Part shown: positions 47,801-59,780 of the stretch, piece by piece
Numbering within the stretch: the first letter of the stretch is position 1
Layout: the number at the start of each line of letters is the position of its first letter
Source of the DNA: Polytrichum commune
Lineage: Eukaryota > Streptophyta > Polytrichopsida > Polytrichales > Polytrichaceae
DNA: 64,000 nucleotides
Direction of reading: 5' to 3'
Assembly: GCA_950295325.1 (NCBI GenBank)
Contig: OX485803.1
Coordinates: 4,712,001-4,776,000 of the forward strand
Translations under genes and position numbers: made by a program
Notes under the pieces: generated by a model
The model's input: the letters and a program-made list of their open reading frames with translations, nothing else
Database searches by the model: none
Told to the model about the DNA's origin: nothing

Positions 47801-47816
47801 AGAGACACCCCTGTGA
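44802..47816 (+). CDS. Unknown Pro/Ser/Cys-rich protein, 1004 residues, single exon
   Basis: An uninterrupted 3-kb frame, far too long for chance, with strong compositional bias: many SPPSP/PSPC runs, a Gly-rich tract at residues about 400-412 and a QHHH stretch near the end. Two repeated themes are visible. In residues about 180-300 a motif of the form DD-(V/L)-Y-x-P-x-(S/T)RP-x-(S/T)P occurs at least three times. From about residue 425 onward short Cys/His clusters recur: CQVCDCHKED, CANCDCHKPA, PKCDCHVTKK, CEDCDCNRYQ, CCCGGCECL, CPFCSHVHSCCCGMCNC, and finally GGCSCRSCACGETPL at the C-terminus. Such clusters could bind metal. No signal peptide is seen. The start is the first ATG of the frame; an upstream exon cannot be excluded. 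I do not recognise a family. Confidence 0.62.
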   Translation: MAVSKSHEAGIFMQHTNFSSIEDQADSVRNSQWAYVNLHSIGSPDLTDDGQGNRGFRDVLCLNGMMRIVRDVKRGGGCPEHDCNNNNNKSKEGHLISRRRPWDSCVNPQHSSFRSPRTSPPSRVTGGHDMCTCSVSSSSSKPQYCSSSPPPVESCLPGLHQKYHDFYPDCEEIHLPECYRRIVEHDDLYLPPSRPLSPALTDHDDVYWPLSRPCSPPFPRPAKDYSSATVCPRPPAVICSCPKLNPPSPPSASYRDVYLPDTRPCTPKAEYPCPCPSSPQECFDLAGLTTVHDNIPVPPRRKKPLADPYLPKPRDTACSTSPSPSSSPCCEPSNIMSRPKVQFQSRVCQECHSPCCKGPSYCNPQYIVETPLSISPPHSKVPSPRSRNQGRGGCDGGGSRGGGGGGGGGCDLVSPRCQVCDCHKEDRQSAPSCPPRKISRPCYSSPPSPCPPSPSPPSPCAPPSPCGPPPCRLLLAAEMLSAVEECAKFPSPKCAALFSHVPCPKPSSRPASPRPASPRSTCPPKVDSCRAPSPEPKSCNTNTECANCDCHKPAAKSPTPRPCGCPVPAWKLNQPPPSPPCKVEAPRSPTLKTAEPKCDCHVTKKHKQLKFSNQIKSPSLCPSPECEDCDCNRYQRKKTQDFPSSKSTPLKQRPAYSPPLSPKLPSTDDGTEAEYVPIPFKSAGKSPKRETPLPRLRTAESWRAFECSKSPDRRKPLYSSEDQPISKASPPRKKSSPPRPYSKRLPPSRVPRPSYTQGITRRCCCGGCECLDSSSMISTKCPFCSHVHSCCCGMCNCPIPTCSSKSPISDSSTPTPRSPQISRLPFRSNSEFYSSSRLTSPPPLSARSYFNNRPAPQLKSKSRLELLDSVHHPSPRSQIELFNKFLKSQSSRYARSPPETSSAQKEFLPRRSQAPESARTWRSYKQQHQQHHHQGKSSHVPKGTSAILLPTNPSNVKVCSAKTSQPNAYENLRSMQETRLLSKPSLGRRGGCSCRSCACGETPL

Positions 47817-48901
47817 TCAGCGGCTTCCTTCTTGACCTGACCCTAATTTTGGAAGAGTTTTTTTAGTTTGCGGGACAAGTCTTTGGAATTTCAGGTAAAT
47901 ATCATCAAATCGATGCGCATGTGCTTGTGAGCTCATTACTGTTCAGATCACCAACAACATCAATTACAGCCGAAGGGCAGGGAAGCCTTCGTTGTAATCT
48001 ATTACAGGCGGTTATCGACAATTGCAAAGCTCTTGCAAACGGATCCTGGGTTTTGTAGAAGATCCTGACACAATCAATCAAGGCTCAAGTGGAGAAGAGT
48101 TTTGACTTCAAGTGGTATGAGATGCACATGAGTTGGCGATGGATGTTGCAGCTGATGGGTAGCACAAGTTGCTCCAGATCTGACAACTTCATGACAACTT
48201 TTGTTCACCTTTGAGCAGCAACAAAGGTTCCCAAAATACTCACCACATAACCGTGCTTCACCGGTAATGGGTGGAATTTTCTGTACATAGTGAAATTGCG
48301 CAAGTTGTAGCTAGGTGACAAACCTGGTTCGCCTTCATTGTAGCTAGAGTTGGCTCTCTGTATACTAACCTGCTTCAGGAAGAGGTATATCGCTTTGAAC
48401 TTGTGCCGCATTCATCACAGGTTTCAAGAGGCATGCTTCTTGGTGTTTTTGCAAGTTTACATTTAGCCACTGAAGAATTTACTTGCAGAGGCATTTTTAG
48501 ACCGAGAGGAGAGGTCCGATTTGAAGAGGATGAAGGTTAATACTACCGCTTGAAGGTGAAGCTTAGACCAAAATATTAACTCCATCCAGCTCATTTGCAC
48601 TTTATGTTCTTTGATTACAAGTTGACAGTGTCTTTGAATATTAATCAACCCGGTGGAGAACAAACGCTCTGGTCTTAAAAACATTATCTGCATATGCCTG
48701 GGAGGTTCAATCGGCACTAAATTATTGGGCGCTCAAGCGTTATCATAACGTTGCAAAGCCTCATCCTCCCTCACCCTTCTTAAATAAAAGAGATGCCATG
48801 TTCCATAGGGACCTTGCCTCGTGTTTGAAAAATCGCAGCATGTTTATTCCCAACCCTTGGTTATATTATTCTCATGCCTAGGGTTAGAGAGCATGAGGCT
48901 T

Positions 48902-49862
48902 AAGGCGAGGTTCCATGTGCCGGTTCCAGTCCATCTTTTTGAAAAATAAATGGGTGGGTGGACAGGAAAAGGGTGGTTCCATGTGCCTATCCCCCCTCAC
49001 CCAAGGACCGTTACCCCCCCTAAATGGGTGTCCCACATTGTACGTTGTGCAAGGATTGGTGCCAAAGGACCAGTTGTCCTAACTGTCAAAAGAAGGACAT
49101 GTGCCGGTTAGAGAGCTCCGGTGATTGGATCGGCCAATCACCTTGGGTACACCCTTGGGTACTAAAGGCCATATTGTTCTTCAAGTCCTTTCTTTTGGGG
49201 TACTCCTAGGGCTCCTTGCTTTTGCATCATGCACTCTTTGCACACTCAAAGCCTAATTGTGAGAAGAAATGAAAAGAAAAGAAGAGATAGAAAATGATTG
49301 TATGTTATATCGTTGGAGTTCTCATCATGAACTCATGGGAACATGTATCTCATGATATTTTCAAGAATTTTGTTCTTAATAACAAAAGATACATATGAAA
49401 ATGCAATGTGATAGTAAGTGTTGGGTTTAATAAATAAAAATAAAAATAAAAGACTATTCAAATGTATAAAAAATCACTTATAAACAATGTATCATCATAA
49501 TTTCGACTGAAAGTAAAATATAAAAATATTTATTTATTCCCATAGATGACATTTGTACCAACCTATAGACACCAAGAACACATAATTTTAAATTCATTCA
49601 ATGTACGGGAATCCTTGTACAAGTCAAATATCAAAAGTTAAATGATGATGACCCTCATTACCGGTCACCTTCACTAAGTGTGACATCTTATTATTCACCA
49701 AATTTGGTAAGAAAGTAGGAAATTGAAATAAACCAGCACCCCACACAAAAGTACCCCTTCATTAAATGGGTGACATCACCCATTTTTTGGATGATGTCAC
49801 CCATTTCTCACCCACTTAAAAAATGGACCGGCACCGGCACCGGCACATGGAACTTGGCCCTT
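48902..49862. mobile_element. TIR element with GTTCCATGTGCCGGT ends
   Basis: The left end AAGGCGAGGTTCCATGTGCCGG is mirrored by CCGGCACATGGAACTTGGCC and CTT at the right, about 960 bp apart. Beside the right end CCGGCA is repeated three times. The interior has GTACCCCTTC / TAAATGGGTGACATCACCCA palindromes and no coding capacity, so it is probably a non-autonomous DNA element. A clear target duplication was not found. Confidence 0.62.
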
Positions 49863-50387
49863 AGTTTTGTTATGATGTCATGTGTCATGACCACATTGCT
49901 TGAAACCTTCAAGGATTAAATGAGTGCAAAGTAAAAACCTAGTCATTCCAATGAAAGAGTTACCTCATTGGCACATACATCACTACTTTGCAATTGTTGG
50001 AAGCATGAAGTGGTGATGTTCACATGTGGCTTGTAACCTTAGGTTAGATCAACAGGACACTCAAGAGTTAAGGGCAAGTTTCCATGCACTAGCCGTTTTG
50101 GTGAAGGAAATTAGACTTTGTTGATGTTAGTGAAGCATTGGATGGGATCTCCTAGCATTTTCATGTTTAAGCATTTCCATGTGGAGTAGGGGGGCCAACT
50201 TACGGGAGACTAGATTTGCGTTGTTGTCAAAACATGTATTAAATGTGGATAATAATGTCAAGTTTACCTATTTTAGACTATTGATTTAGTTGATTCCTTG
50301 AACTTTATGTCTTAAAATTTTAAGAAATTGAATACAAGTCCAAGGCTCCAAACAATATGGAAACTCCAGGCAAGGATTGACTAATGA

Positions 50388-50910
50388 GGGGCGGTTTACA
50401 CTATGGACCATGAAGTCGTCCCACGTAAGAGGCCTATTTTGCGTGGGACGACTTCATGGGATGACTTCCATGGTCCGAGTTACTAAAATATTAGTTTTCA
50501 TGGTTCATGGGCCCTTCACTAGGTGTAAACCGAATGTGGACCATGAAGAATGACCATGCACCAAAAAATGGAGGTGCTGATTTTTTTTAATACATGCCCA
50601 AAAAGGGCAATTTTGAAAAAAAATTAAGTTTGATCATACCTTGTCTTCTCTTGGGCTTCACTTGTCTTCACTTCTTGTTAAATGTGTCGAAGATGTGGCT
50701 TGCAAATCTTCTCACAACAATTTTTTTTTAAATAAAATAAAATAAGCAATTTAATTTGTACATGCTCAATGTAATTTACATGTGGCATGTACCTTGTGTT
50801 GTCACTACACTAAATAGAATATTTAGTGTTTGATTATATTTAATGTTGTTACCACCCTACCTTGCTCAACACTAATTTTCAATTCTTTGATAATTAATGT
50901 TAGAAGATTT
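50388..50910 (+). repeat. Repeat family C copy (also 58919-59410)
   Basis: It starts GCGGTTTACACTATGGACCATG and contains TGCTGATTTTTTTTAATACA, CATGCCCAAAAAGGGCAATT, TGTCGAAGATGTGGCTTGC and CACTACACTAAATAGAATAT. It matches the element at 58919-59780 over about 500 bp in the same order. The matching right end was not found here, so this copy may be truncated. Confidence 0.75.
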
Positions 50911-52601
50911 CCCATTGCACTTCTTTTGACTACCCTGATCTACAATCACTAAACCACTACAGATTTTTCTTTCTTGTTTTGCAACTGCATTTTGTAAGCA
51001 TATTGGGGTGTGTAATATACCTTTGGAAGGGTGTTTTCAAGACCTTTCCAACGGTATATTACAAGCCCCAAAATTCCAAACATTACATTTGGTTGACCAA
51101 AAGAACAAATCTGCACTTGAATTCTTGAGTTCTAGATGTCCCGCATTGTTTGGTGAAACACGTGTGAGCCGGTTTAAGGGGTAGGGCAAGGTAGTGCTGG
51201 TTTAGATGTATGGTGTTTACAGACTTGGCCAGCACATGGAAGGGTGTCCATGGTTGCCTCTCTTTGAATAAACGGTTGAAGATTTATGATACATATGGAC
51301 TTTATGGGTGGGATGAGCATGCAATATTGGCCCAAGAAAATTTGATATCCAAGAATTGAGAGAATCATTTCACAGTGGTCACCATAGAACTTGCTCCAGA
51401 TCTCCAACAATCACTGTAAAAGCAACCCCATCACAACAACAACAACAAAAATAGAGACAAAGAGAGAGATGCCGTATTCACCTGCAGAAAGAAAGGTCCC
51501 ATAAATCTGAAGTCGCCTGTTACTCGGTTTATGAGGGTGGGTAGGTTCAATTTTTGACCGATCAGACCTACCCAGCACTTAAAACTCAACCTCTCCATTC
51601 TCCACTTTCTCTCGTTCCATAAAAGCTCCGCAACAGAGACTTGTCACGAGGTCATGAGGATAACTTTCTAAGAGGGTGTCGCATACAATGAGATGCACAA
51701 GACATCTTATAAAATTTGAGATGATCAAAGAATGGTGCGAAACTCAAGAATTTCATTTATGAACCTCCACTAGGGGCATTTGCTGAATGGAAGTACAAAT
51801 CTGTACAAATCTGAGCTGACTAATGGTTGCAAATCATTTGGAACTGCACAAGGTCATTGAGCGAAGTCACTTTTGAGGAGGCTAAGCATGGTCACAGCAC
51901 TTTTTGGGTAACCAATTGGATCCTGACTTCTAGGTGTTTCTGAAATGCATTGAAGTATGTTCGGGAGCAATTTGTAAATGTACGGAATAAATTGGAGTTT
52001 CTGCAATGTTGCAGCTGTTCCAGCATCTCTCCGTTAGACTAAGGCAAATAATATTGGATCATTATACTTGTCTTTGGATCATTGGCAGGGCTCACTCGAG
52101 ATCTTTATATACATTCTGTGCATAGCAACTTGGACTACGTGAAGAGCTTGAGGAATTGTAATCTAAAACCCCTCAGTGGTAGGCTTTCTGCGTGCCACAT
52201 TGGATTGGGTTGAAAAGATTTGTATGCAGGTGGGAGGGTGATGTTATCAATATGGATAATCCTCCCCCTAATGACGAGTAATCGTGGGTCCATCCACCTA
52301 GACCTATCGCTCACTTTTCTGGAGTCTATCTCCGCAATTTGACCTAATATTGGAGAATTTCTATCTGGCACCTACTAGGGTAAAGCCATGCCAACCAGAA
52401 TGTGCTCAGTGGCTGATTCCGTTGGGATATAATTGATGTAGCCAATCTTGTTAGTTACGTGAAGCATTTCTACACGGCATTTGTGTTGCTTGTAACAATT
52501 AACAAGTGCAATACAGCCCCCGAACTACACCTCTAGCATGGTTATGGTACAGAACGTGGTTCTCGTGAGTTACGAATATGCGTTTTACCGAGATCACGAT
52601 C

Positions 52602-55600
52602 TCACTGCGTGATCCTTTCAGATGATGACCCCATAATGTTATCCCCAAATCGGAAGACCTGTGAGAAATTCCCAGCAGATCCTAGACTTTCGGAGGCTTT
52701 CAATCCTCGGTAATCCCCAAGAACGTCTGGGGCTTCTGTTGCCGCGTGACCAAGTTCTTTAAACGTCAAATTCTGACAAGAATTATCATTCCCAAGTAAG
52801 GGAGCCCAAAGCTGGCGTCGTACCTCTCGTAAGACGCGCCTCCGCTTCACCAACTCGCGCCGCTGAAGCCTTTGCAAGGCCTTCAAGTAGCTGCGACAAT
52901 CGTGGTCCCTCGAAATGGTCCCTTCCGAGCCATAAGCATTGCGGTCGCTCAACATCTCAAGAGGATGAGGGACATTTAGAAATGCCCTCTCAGCCGACTG
53001 CAGCTCCATTGCTAAATTTAAGGGGGGACTATCTTGCGCCTGGGATGGTTGTCCCAATTTGTATAGTCCACTGCCTTCTGGAAGTAAAGGGTGACCTGGG
53101 GCCTGCTCTTCGTCAGGTTGCAGGATTACCATTTCCCCCATCAGCGCGTATAACAACCCCTGTATAATGAAGCATACCGCAACAAATGTAAGAATCGAGT
53201 TTTGAGGCCCAAATAAAGTACCTGTGTTAAGGATGAGTGACCTAGCTCGGTGAATAACTTACAAACTAATGTCCCTCAACTACGTATCTTTCGAATAAAG
53301 TACAACTCGATCATCACTTTTCTAAGACATGAGTCACTTGAGATTAGTTTGTAGCTGAAATGTTGCAGGATTTGGTTCGTGTTTGCACCTGTTGAAGAAG
53401 GCACGAGTGATTGCGAAAAGTGCCACTGACGCGCTTGAGGACTCCAGCAACATGGTCGGGATAATCACATGCAAAGGTGCGAGGAACGATGTCGAGATGC
53501 ATTACAACGTTCTGGATGTGTCTGTGGGGCAAGCCTAGCTGCTCTAGGAGGTAGTTTCCTCCGCACATAATACAAGGTGAGCCGAAGGTATAAACTGGCA
53601 GTAAGGCTGAAACCGGAGCTGCTTTTCGAAGTCCAACCATAAGCGACAGAAGCACGGCAAGGCTGCCTCCCAAGGAATGGCCAGTAAAGCAAATTCGAGC
53701 ATGTTCTCCACATTTTTCTATATGCTCAAGAATCATCGGCAGAACGTCTTCGTATAGCCCCTTGGCAGCCTCATAAATCCCTCTATGAACCATGACCCCT
53801 GACTTCAATTCCTGTGCTCAGACATCCCCGATCGAAATTGTTTAATTGGTATGCAATCACTTGGACGATTACATTGCAATAAGAGCAGATACCTAGTCTA
53901 CAAGAACAAAATATCTTCCTGTTGGTGTCCGAGCTTAGAACACGACAAGAAGCATAATTACACAAGTTGTGCAAGAAACGCTTACAGGCTCAAATTGCGT
54001 TGGCTCAAACCGCAGATTGGCTTGCCACCCCGCCAATGTTTCCGTGCCCTGAAGTCAGAGGTGGTTAAATTAGCAAGACATAAACTTGTCAAGTATCCCT
54101 CCAAATTTAAGTTCAGGTCGACCAATTTGACAAGATTCAAGCAAATTCGACCACTCTACGTCAACTTCGTTATACAATTTCGTAGACATGCACTGCAGAT
54201 AGCCTGCAGATTCACAGTAACCACAACACATCATGGATTGGTTGATAAGAAACATCCGAATGGTAAAAGCCAGTGTGCATCGCCAGCCATCGACGTTCGG
54301 ATACCTGAATGACGATGAAACGAGTATTCGTGGCTTCATTGTCACACACGAACCATTCGCATGGGCAGCAGGGGCGGGATGTTTGTTCACTACTATCCTC
54401 GGCTGGAGAGCGTGGGGACGCGGGCCTCACTGTCGTTCCCGCACATGGATTACGTCCTTCTTTGACAGGTTCAGATTCAATATTATTCCCGATCTTGGTT
54501 GAATGATCACATCGTCCATAGTCTTTTTGCGAAACATCCTCCGGATTTGTAGAACCTGACAAACGGGCTGCAAAATCTGCAAGACCGGTGCTTCCCGAAT
54601 TTGAGGAAAGGATGTCACGAGCCTCCGAGTTACAGGAAGCTGCTGTCGCCGTTACCGTGAAAGCAGCTCCTGGACTCAAAGACGCCGATGCGGTCAGGCC
54701 TTGACCATCTGCCGTGGAGGTAGCTGCTTCTTCAAGAACGAGGTCTTCCTCCGTGATGGAGACTTTCCTATCCTTCGCAGCTGCCACTATGGCCTTCATT
54801 GCCAAAGATGACGTCACCATTTTCAGGTGATAGTACGCAAATAATTCATCTTCCTGTACAATATCCGAGTACGTAGTTATTGTATTGCGAGCCTCAGAAT
54901 CAAGAATCTCTTCCCTAAGGGTAACTTATACTGTATGATGAACTTCATAACCATGACGGCAACGGTTCACAAATCCCGATATGACCATTTCTATGTACAG
55001 ACGGCTTGGTCCTACGGAACTCACATATATTTAAGCTCACATCTTCCTGTGCAATGACTGAGTATCTAGTTATTATATGTATTGCGGCCAGCAAATTCAA
55101 GAGCCTCTTCCCTACGCATAACTTATAAGATGCACATCATAACCATGAAGGCAACGGTTCAAATTTCGAATCGACCATTTTTATGTACAGACGGCTTGGT
55201 CCGATGGAGCTCACATGTAATTAGAAAGCCGTACTTTCATGTAGGGATGGATAAATGCAGTGCCTCGTAGAAAATCTCGAGATGTTCCACTTTAAAGGGA
55301 AGTAGCTCAGGAGAATAAAACAGAAGTCTGATTATAGAGAAACGAACCTCAATCGTAGCAACTCTGTAAGCCAGATTGCTGAGGTATGCCATCTGTGTAA
55401 CACGCTTCCGCTCTGACGACGAAACACTGTGAAGAAACTTGGAGAAATACTCTTTGTTCTGCGCTATGCTAAGATGCGGAGTAATTTCAATGCTTGTCGC
55501 ACTCGTGTCTGAAGACTGCCCTGAGGTCACACCAGCTGATCCACAGCTCCCGGATCCACACAATGGGGGAATAAATTGGCAGCTCTCTACTGGACTTATT

Positions 55601-56268
55601 TTATCAGTAGTGGTTGTAGAATTTCTTGAAGGCTCGACAGGAGGATTGTTATCCTTATTCCAGAAAACCTTCAACCTGATAAGATTTCGAATCCAGGGCT
55701 TCGGCACCCCGTCGGAAGGACTTATCGTTGCGCAGGTGTCACTATCTCCTTCGCTAGCCAATTCTACTCTCTCTAAGCTTATTCTATTAGAGTTGTCGAC
55801 AGATTTTGAGCATTCTGAATCACCATCCGATTCAGCAATATCACGAAATGAAGATGTCTCGCAACTATCAAGAGGAATCCAATCAGAGTCAGCTTGTACC
55901 CGACGTACCATTTCAAGTGCACTGCGGGAGTCTGATCCATTTTGTCTCGATGGTTCGTCGTTCTCTCTACTGAACCTTATAAACTTGAGCGAGGGGAAGG
56001 CAGATGCAGACAAAGACACAGGCAATGGCAACGAAGTCCTAAAGAAACTATGTCTTCCTTTCTGTCCCTCTGGATTAGAAGAATCTGACAACTTGAGTTT
56101 AAATTTCTTGGACAGCGGAATGGAAAGAATCCAGTCCTCCGACCCAGAAACCGATGTCCTCTCCTGCCCTGCCGGTGTTTTTCCTTCCGCGACCGCCTTC
56201 ACACTCATACATCCTACACCATACCTGCCCGGAAAATTCAATACTGCCCTTCCTAACACCCTTTCCAT
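52602..56268 (-). CDS. PLIP: PLIP-type plastid phospholipase A1 (class 3 lipase), 5 exons
   Basis: Exons on the minus strand: 56268-55348, 54853-54305, 54048-53986, 53811-53389 and 53159-52602. All have GT-AG borders and multiples of three bases, joining to 2514 nt (837 residues). The N-terminal ~300 residues are Ser-rich and variable, with plastid targeting expected. KRVTQMAYLSNLAY begins the conserved part, followed by EWFVCDNEATNTRFIVIQ, GWQANLRFEPTQFE and VMVHRGIYEAAKGLYEDVLP. The nucleophile elbow is FTGHSLGGSLAV (Ser). The Asp is in HLDIVPR and the His in FRNHSCL. QPDEEQAPGHPLLPEGSGLY closes the domain. Arabidopsis PLIPs release fatty acids from plastid glycerolipids, feeding jasmonate synthesis and seed oil. 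At 837 residues this is longer than the Arabidopsis proteins (about 650), mostly at the termini. No lesion is seen. Confidence 0.95.
54860..55250. repeat. Duplicated segment in PLIP intron 1
   Basis: Two similar stretches, about 54850-55015 and 55035-55215, share ATCTTCCTGT, GAGTA-TAGTTATTAT, CCTCTTCCCTA, CATAACCATGA-GGCAACGGTTC and TATGTACAGACGGCTTGGTC, with an offset of about 180 bp. This is a tandem duplication inside the intron between exons 1 and 2. It has no coding role. Confidence 0.8.
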
Positions 56269-57020
56269 CTCCCAATTCCTCTCACTTCAAATTGACCCTC
56301 TGGACACTCCAAACTTAAACAGAAAATCTTCCTCACTTCCGCCTTACTTCTCGATCCTCAGCGTTTCTGCGCAAATAAGTCTTCAAGATCTCTACAACCG
56401 CGCAAACTACCTATTCTGCATCCTCCATCTCGTTCCTCCAGCTTTAAGATTCTTCACATCAACTGCGCAAGAACCCAAGCTACCTAATTAGGTAGACCGA
56501 TGAAATCGATCCTGCGAGGCAAAGGTCTTCAACCTTTGCCACTCAACCACAAATTGCTCCGAAATCCTCCACTGTCGTCCCAATCAATTCTCAGTGCCTC
56601 TCGCGGACAACGATTTGCAAGCTCCGTCCCTTTCACTTTTATTTCCAACTTGCAACCTCTGCACATCACATTCGCATGCAGTATTTCCATGAGCTCCTTT
56701 AAAAACAGAAATTCCAGTGACCATTCTCGAGTCCACAAACAACGCAGACAATTCCGGAGTCCTGTCCCCCGCATTCATTCACCATGGCCGTGACCGTCGG
56801 AACGGACAATTCCGTGCAGTTGGAAGTTGGAGCTGCAGTTGGACATTGACGTGGCAGAGCTGGATCAGTGTTGATGACCATTCTAAATTCTTGATTTGAT
56901 GAGGAGCTCCGGCCAGCTCGGAGTAAGTAGGTAGGTGCGCATCTAGTGAAAAACAAGCAAGCAATCGTGGAAAGGGAAGGCGTCGTGAGCAAGAGTGCAC
57001 GCAAGTCGGAAGCCCATCCT
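56269..57020. other. PLIP upstream region
   Basis: 5' flank of the lipase gene. Its promoter must lie here, but I cannot place a TATA box. The open frames on both strands here have no recognisable similarity. Confidence 0.5.
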
Positions 57021-57054
57021 TAGCTGCCACGCCTGCGCTTGGCTTCTTGTTTCT

Positions 57055-57580
57055 CCCACGATGCACCTTTCATCCACCGGCCACCCACGCTTCCCTGCTG
57101 GTGGCTTCCCTGCACCTGTCCATCCATCTCCCCCTTCCATCCATCCACGATGTACCCAGTCACCACTTTCGTCCATCTCAGTTCCATCTCAGTCCATCTC
57201 AATTCAGTCACGATACATCTTTCGTCCACCACCGCCTGTATACTCATCGTGGCCATGCATCTCAATTCATTCACGACCGACCTTTTATCCAACGGCAAAC
57301 AACCTTCCCCACACTCATCCATCCATGTTGTCTATCATCCATCCATTGTCTGTCAACTCGATTCATTCACGATCATTTATTTCATCCACCATCAGATGCA
57401 CTCCCCCACGCCCGTGCATCTATCACCCACCTATCAATGCATCCCGGCTACCCATTCATTACAGTCACGATGGATGTGTTCAATCCACCGGCACCCACTT
57501 TCTCCCCACGTTCATCCATCCATATTTACATATCATCCAACTCTCACTTTATCAATTCATCCTAGTCGTCCATGGAGCAT
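57055..57580. repeat. CATCCA/ATTCATTCACG low-complexity tract
   Basis: About 520 bp of degenerate CATCCATC, CCATCTCA and TTCATTCACGA units, strongly pyrimidine-rich on the plus strand. All three plus-strand frames stay open for 170-200 codons, as expected when stop codons are rare in a biased repeat, so I do not call a gene. Confidence 0.7.
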
Positions 57581-57599
57581 CAGTTGAGCCTCCAGGCTA

Positions 57600-58346
57600 G
57601 CTACCCTAAATATGATATTTAGTGTCACCAATTCTAATTGTCTTGCTCAATACTAATTGTAAGCCGTCACGTGGTATAGTGTCAGCAACACTAAATGTTA
57701 ACCCAACATTATTTGTCATTCCTTGTAATTTTTGGGGGGGTTATAGGTCTACAGTGTTGCAATTACTGTCACTTACCAAGCGGTTTTTCATCCAAATTTC
57801 AATCATCCATATTTAGTGTAGTAACTTTGGGATTCACATTATAAGGAATTCCTATTGGAGTTGTTAATGAAGCCCTCCGAAATAGTTTGAGCAAGTAACT
57901 TACAAAGCAACCATTGCTCAAAGTGAAATATCAAGGGAGGATTGGCATTAAGCAATGAAGAATTCATGGCTTGGGACCCACTAACGTAACATTACTTCGT
58001 GATGTGGTCCCTTAGAATATAATAGTGGGATGTTGGGAGCTCAATCTGAATCTAAGTCTCCTTACACAACTTTTCGAGCATCCGACTGTTGTATTTTGAG
58101 GACCCACATAATGAGCGTCAAATGCTAAGTAATGTTATGAACTTGAAACAAGCGGAACACTTTTTCGCAGATAGAACACTTACTACACTAAATATTATAT
58201 TTAGTGTCACTTACTATTTGAAATTACATAATGCAATGTCTTTTTTTACTATTGATATAATTTTTTAACAAGTATATTTGTTAATGCTCTACAATGTCCA
58301 AACAACCAATTTGACATTTGTTGGTAAAACATAAGATATACACTAT
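57600..58346. other. Intergenic with ATATTTAGTGT palindromes
   Basis: No gene is recognised. Short palindromic strings of the CTAAATATGATATTTAG / ACTAAATATTATATTTAGTG type occur at about 57604 and 58193, and their relatives lie inside repeat family C (about 50811 and 59303). They look like end sequences of a small MITE family. Confidence 0.5.
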
Positions 58347-58850
58347 GGCCGCTTCACACTATGGCCGAAGGTTGAGAGGCCTCGATTTCCACCAATTAGA
58401 TTGCAAGAAACCAAGAATTCGGCCTCTTGACCCTTCACACTAGAGGCCAAAGTCCAAAGGCCATCCCTCTCCAAAATGCCTACATGGCAATACTTTCTAA
58501 CCAAGGCGACGGACTCTCGAAGGAAATTTGGGTCAGACATGGATGGAAACCCGAACTATGGTCGAGAGGCCGTCGATTTTTTATTTTATTTTTCATTAGA
58601 AAAAAACAAAAACTGACAAGATCTTGGACATTAGATTGGAGGGGTTGTTTTGGGTAGAGAATAAAGGGGCATGCTCCTTCTTCCTTTGGACTTTGGGCTT
58701 GGTCTTTGGAGGCTACACTATGCCCGGCCGAAGACTCCAATTCTTATATTCTATTGGCTATTTTCAGCCCATTTCTTTGGACTCTCAACAAAGTTTGGCC
58801 ATTCAATCCCACAGCCTCTCGACTTGGACGGTCATAATGTGAAGTGGCCC
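58347..58850. mobile_element. MITE-like element with GGCCGCTTCACACTAT ends
   Basis: GGCCGCTTCACACTATGGCC at the left is mirrored by GTCATAATGTGAAGTGGCC at the right, 504 bp apart. It has no coding capacity and lies about 70 bp left of the next TIR element. Confidence 0.68.
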
Positions 58851-58918
58851 TAAGTGTGGAGTTGGTTTTGGACTATGCGAAAACATTAGCTTTCAGGGGT
58901 ACAATGAATGGTTCGTTT

Positions 58919-59780
58919 AGGGTTGGTTTACACTACGGACCATGGAGTCGGACCATGGAAGAGGGCCTTTTCCAATGGTCCGAGTTCATGGTTCAACTTT
59001 CATGGTCTAACTTCTTAATAGATGAGTTTTGAAAGCCTTGAGCCCCTCTCTAGATGTAAACTGAATATGGACCAAGAAGAATGACCATGCACCGAAAAGT
59101 AAATGTGCTGATTTTTTTTAAATACATGCCCAAAAAGAGCAATTTTGAGAAAAAATCAAGTTTGACCATTCTCTTGGGCTTCACATGTCTCCACTTCTTG
59201 TTAAATGTGTCGAAGATGTGGCTTGCAAATCTTCTCACAACAATTTTCGCAAAAAAATGAGCGAATTAATTTGTACATGTGACATGTACCTTGTGTTGTC
59301 ACTACACTAAATAGGATATTTAGTGTTCGATTATATTTGATGTTGTTACCACTGTACCTTGCTCAACACTAATTTCCTATTCTTTGATAATTAGTGTTAG
59401 AAGATTTCTTAGAAGATATGTTAGAATTCTCCTTTTATCATTGTTATCTTGTTTTTTCATATCCTTATTAACACTAAATTAAAACAAGTAACTTCTTGGT
59501 CATCCTTCTTGGTCATTCTTTGTACTAACACTAAATTAAAACACATAATGGCATTTCTCTGCCATGGGAACGTGCCTTTTCTTACTAGACCACCTTTCTT
59601 GCCTCTCTCACTGCAAAAATGCACCTTGAAAATCGTATTTTGGGGACCTTGACCTCCATGGTCCCTCTACCATTTTTTCCTTAGTGTAAACCGAAGTGGT
59701 CCCGGGACGAGTTCAACAGCCAATCAACGCTCTTACAACGCCCTTGTCCAACTACTTGGTACATAGTGTAAACCAACCCT
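58919..59780. mobile_element. TIR element, family C, full length
   Basis: The ends AGGGTTGGTTTACACTA (58919) and TAGTGTAAACCAACCCT (59780) are perfect inverses over 17 bp, 862 bp apart. The interior matches 50388-50910. It contains CGGACCATGGAGTCGGACCA near the left end and has no coding capacity. Confidence 0.8.

Larger units (their letters stand above)
47817..52601. other. Intergenic, repeat-rich region (4.8 kb)
   Basis: No gene is recognised. Contents: the probable 3' UTR of the preceding frame, a TIR element at 48902-49862, and a repeat at 50388-50910 that recurs at 58919-59410. Short open frames lack similarity. Confidence 0.55.

Noticed and set aside
55439..56491. 350-codon open frame on the plus strand
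   Set aside because: It lies exactly antisense to PLIP exon 1, which has clear homology downstream in the same transcript and consistent splicing. Ser-rich coding often leaves the opposite strand open.
57047..57600. Three overlapping plus-strand frames of 172-201 codons
   Set aside because: They arise from CATCCA/TTCATTCACG repeats in which stops are rare in every frame. There is no domain and no splice context.
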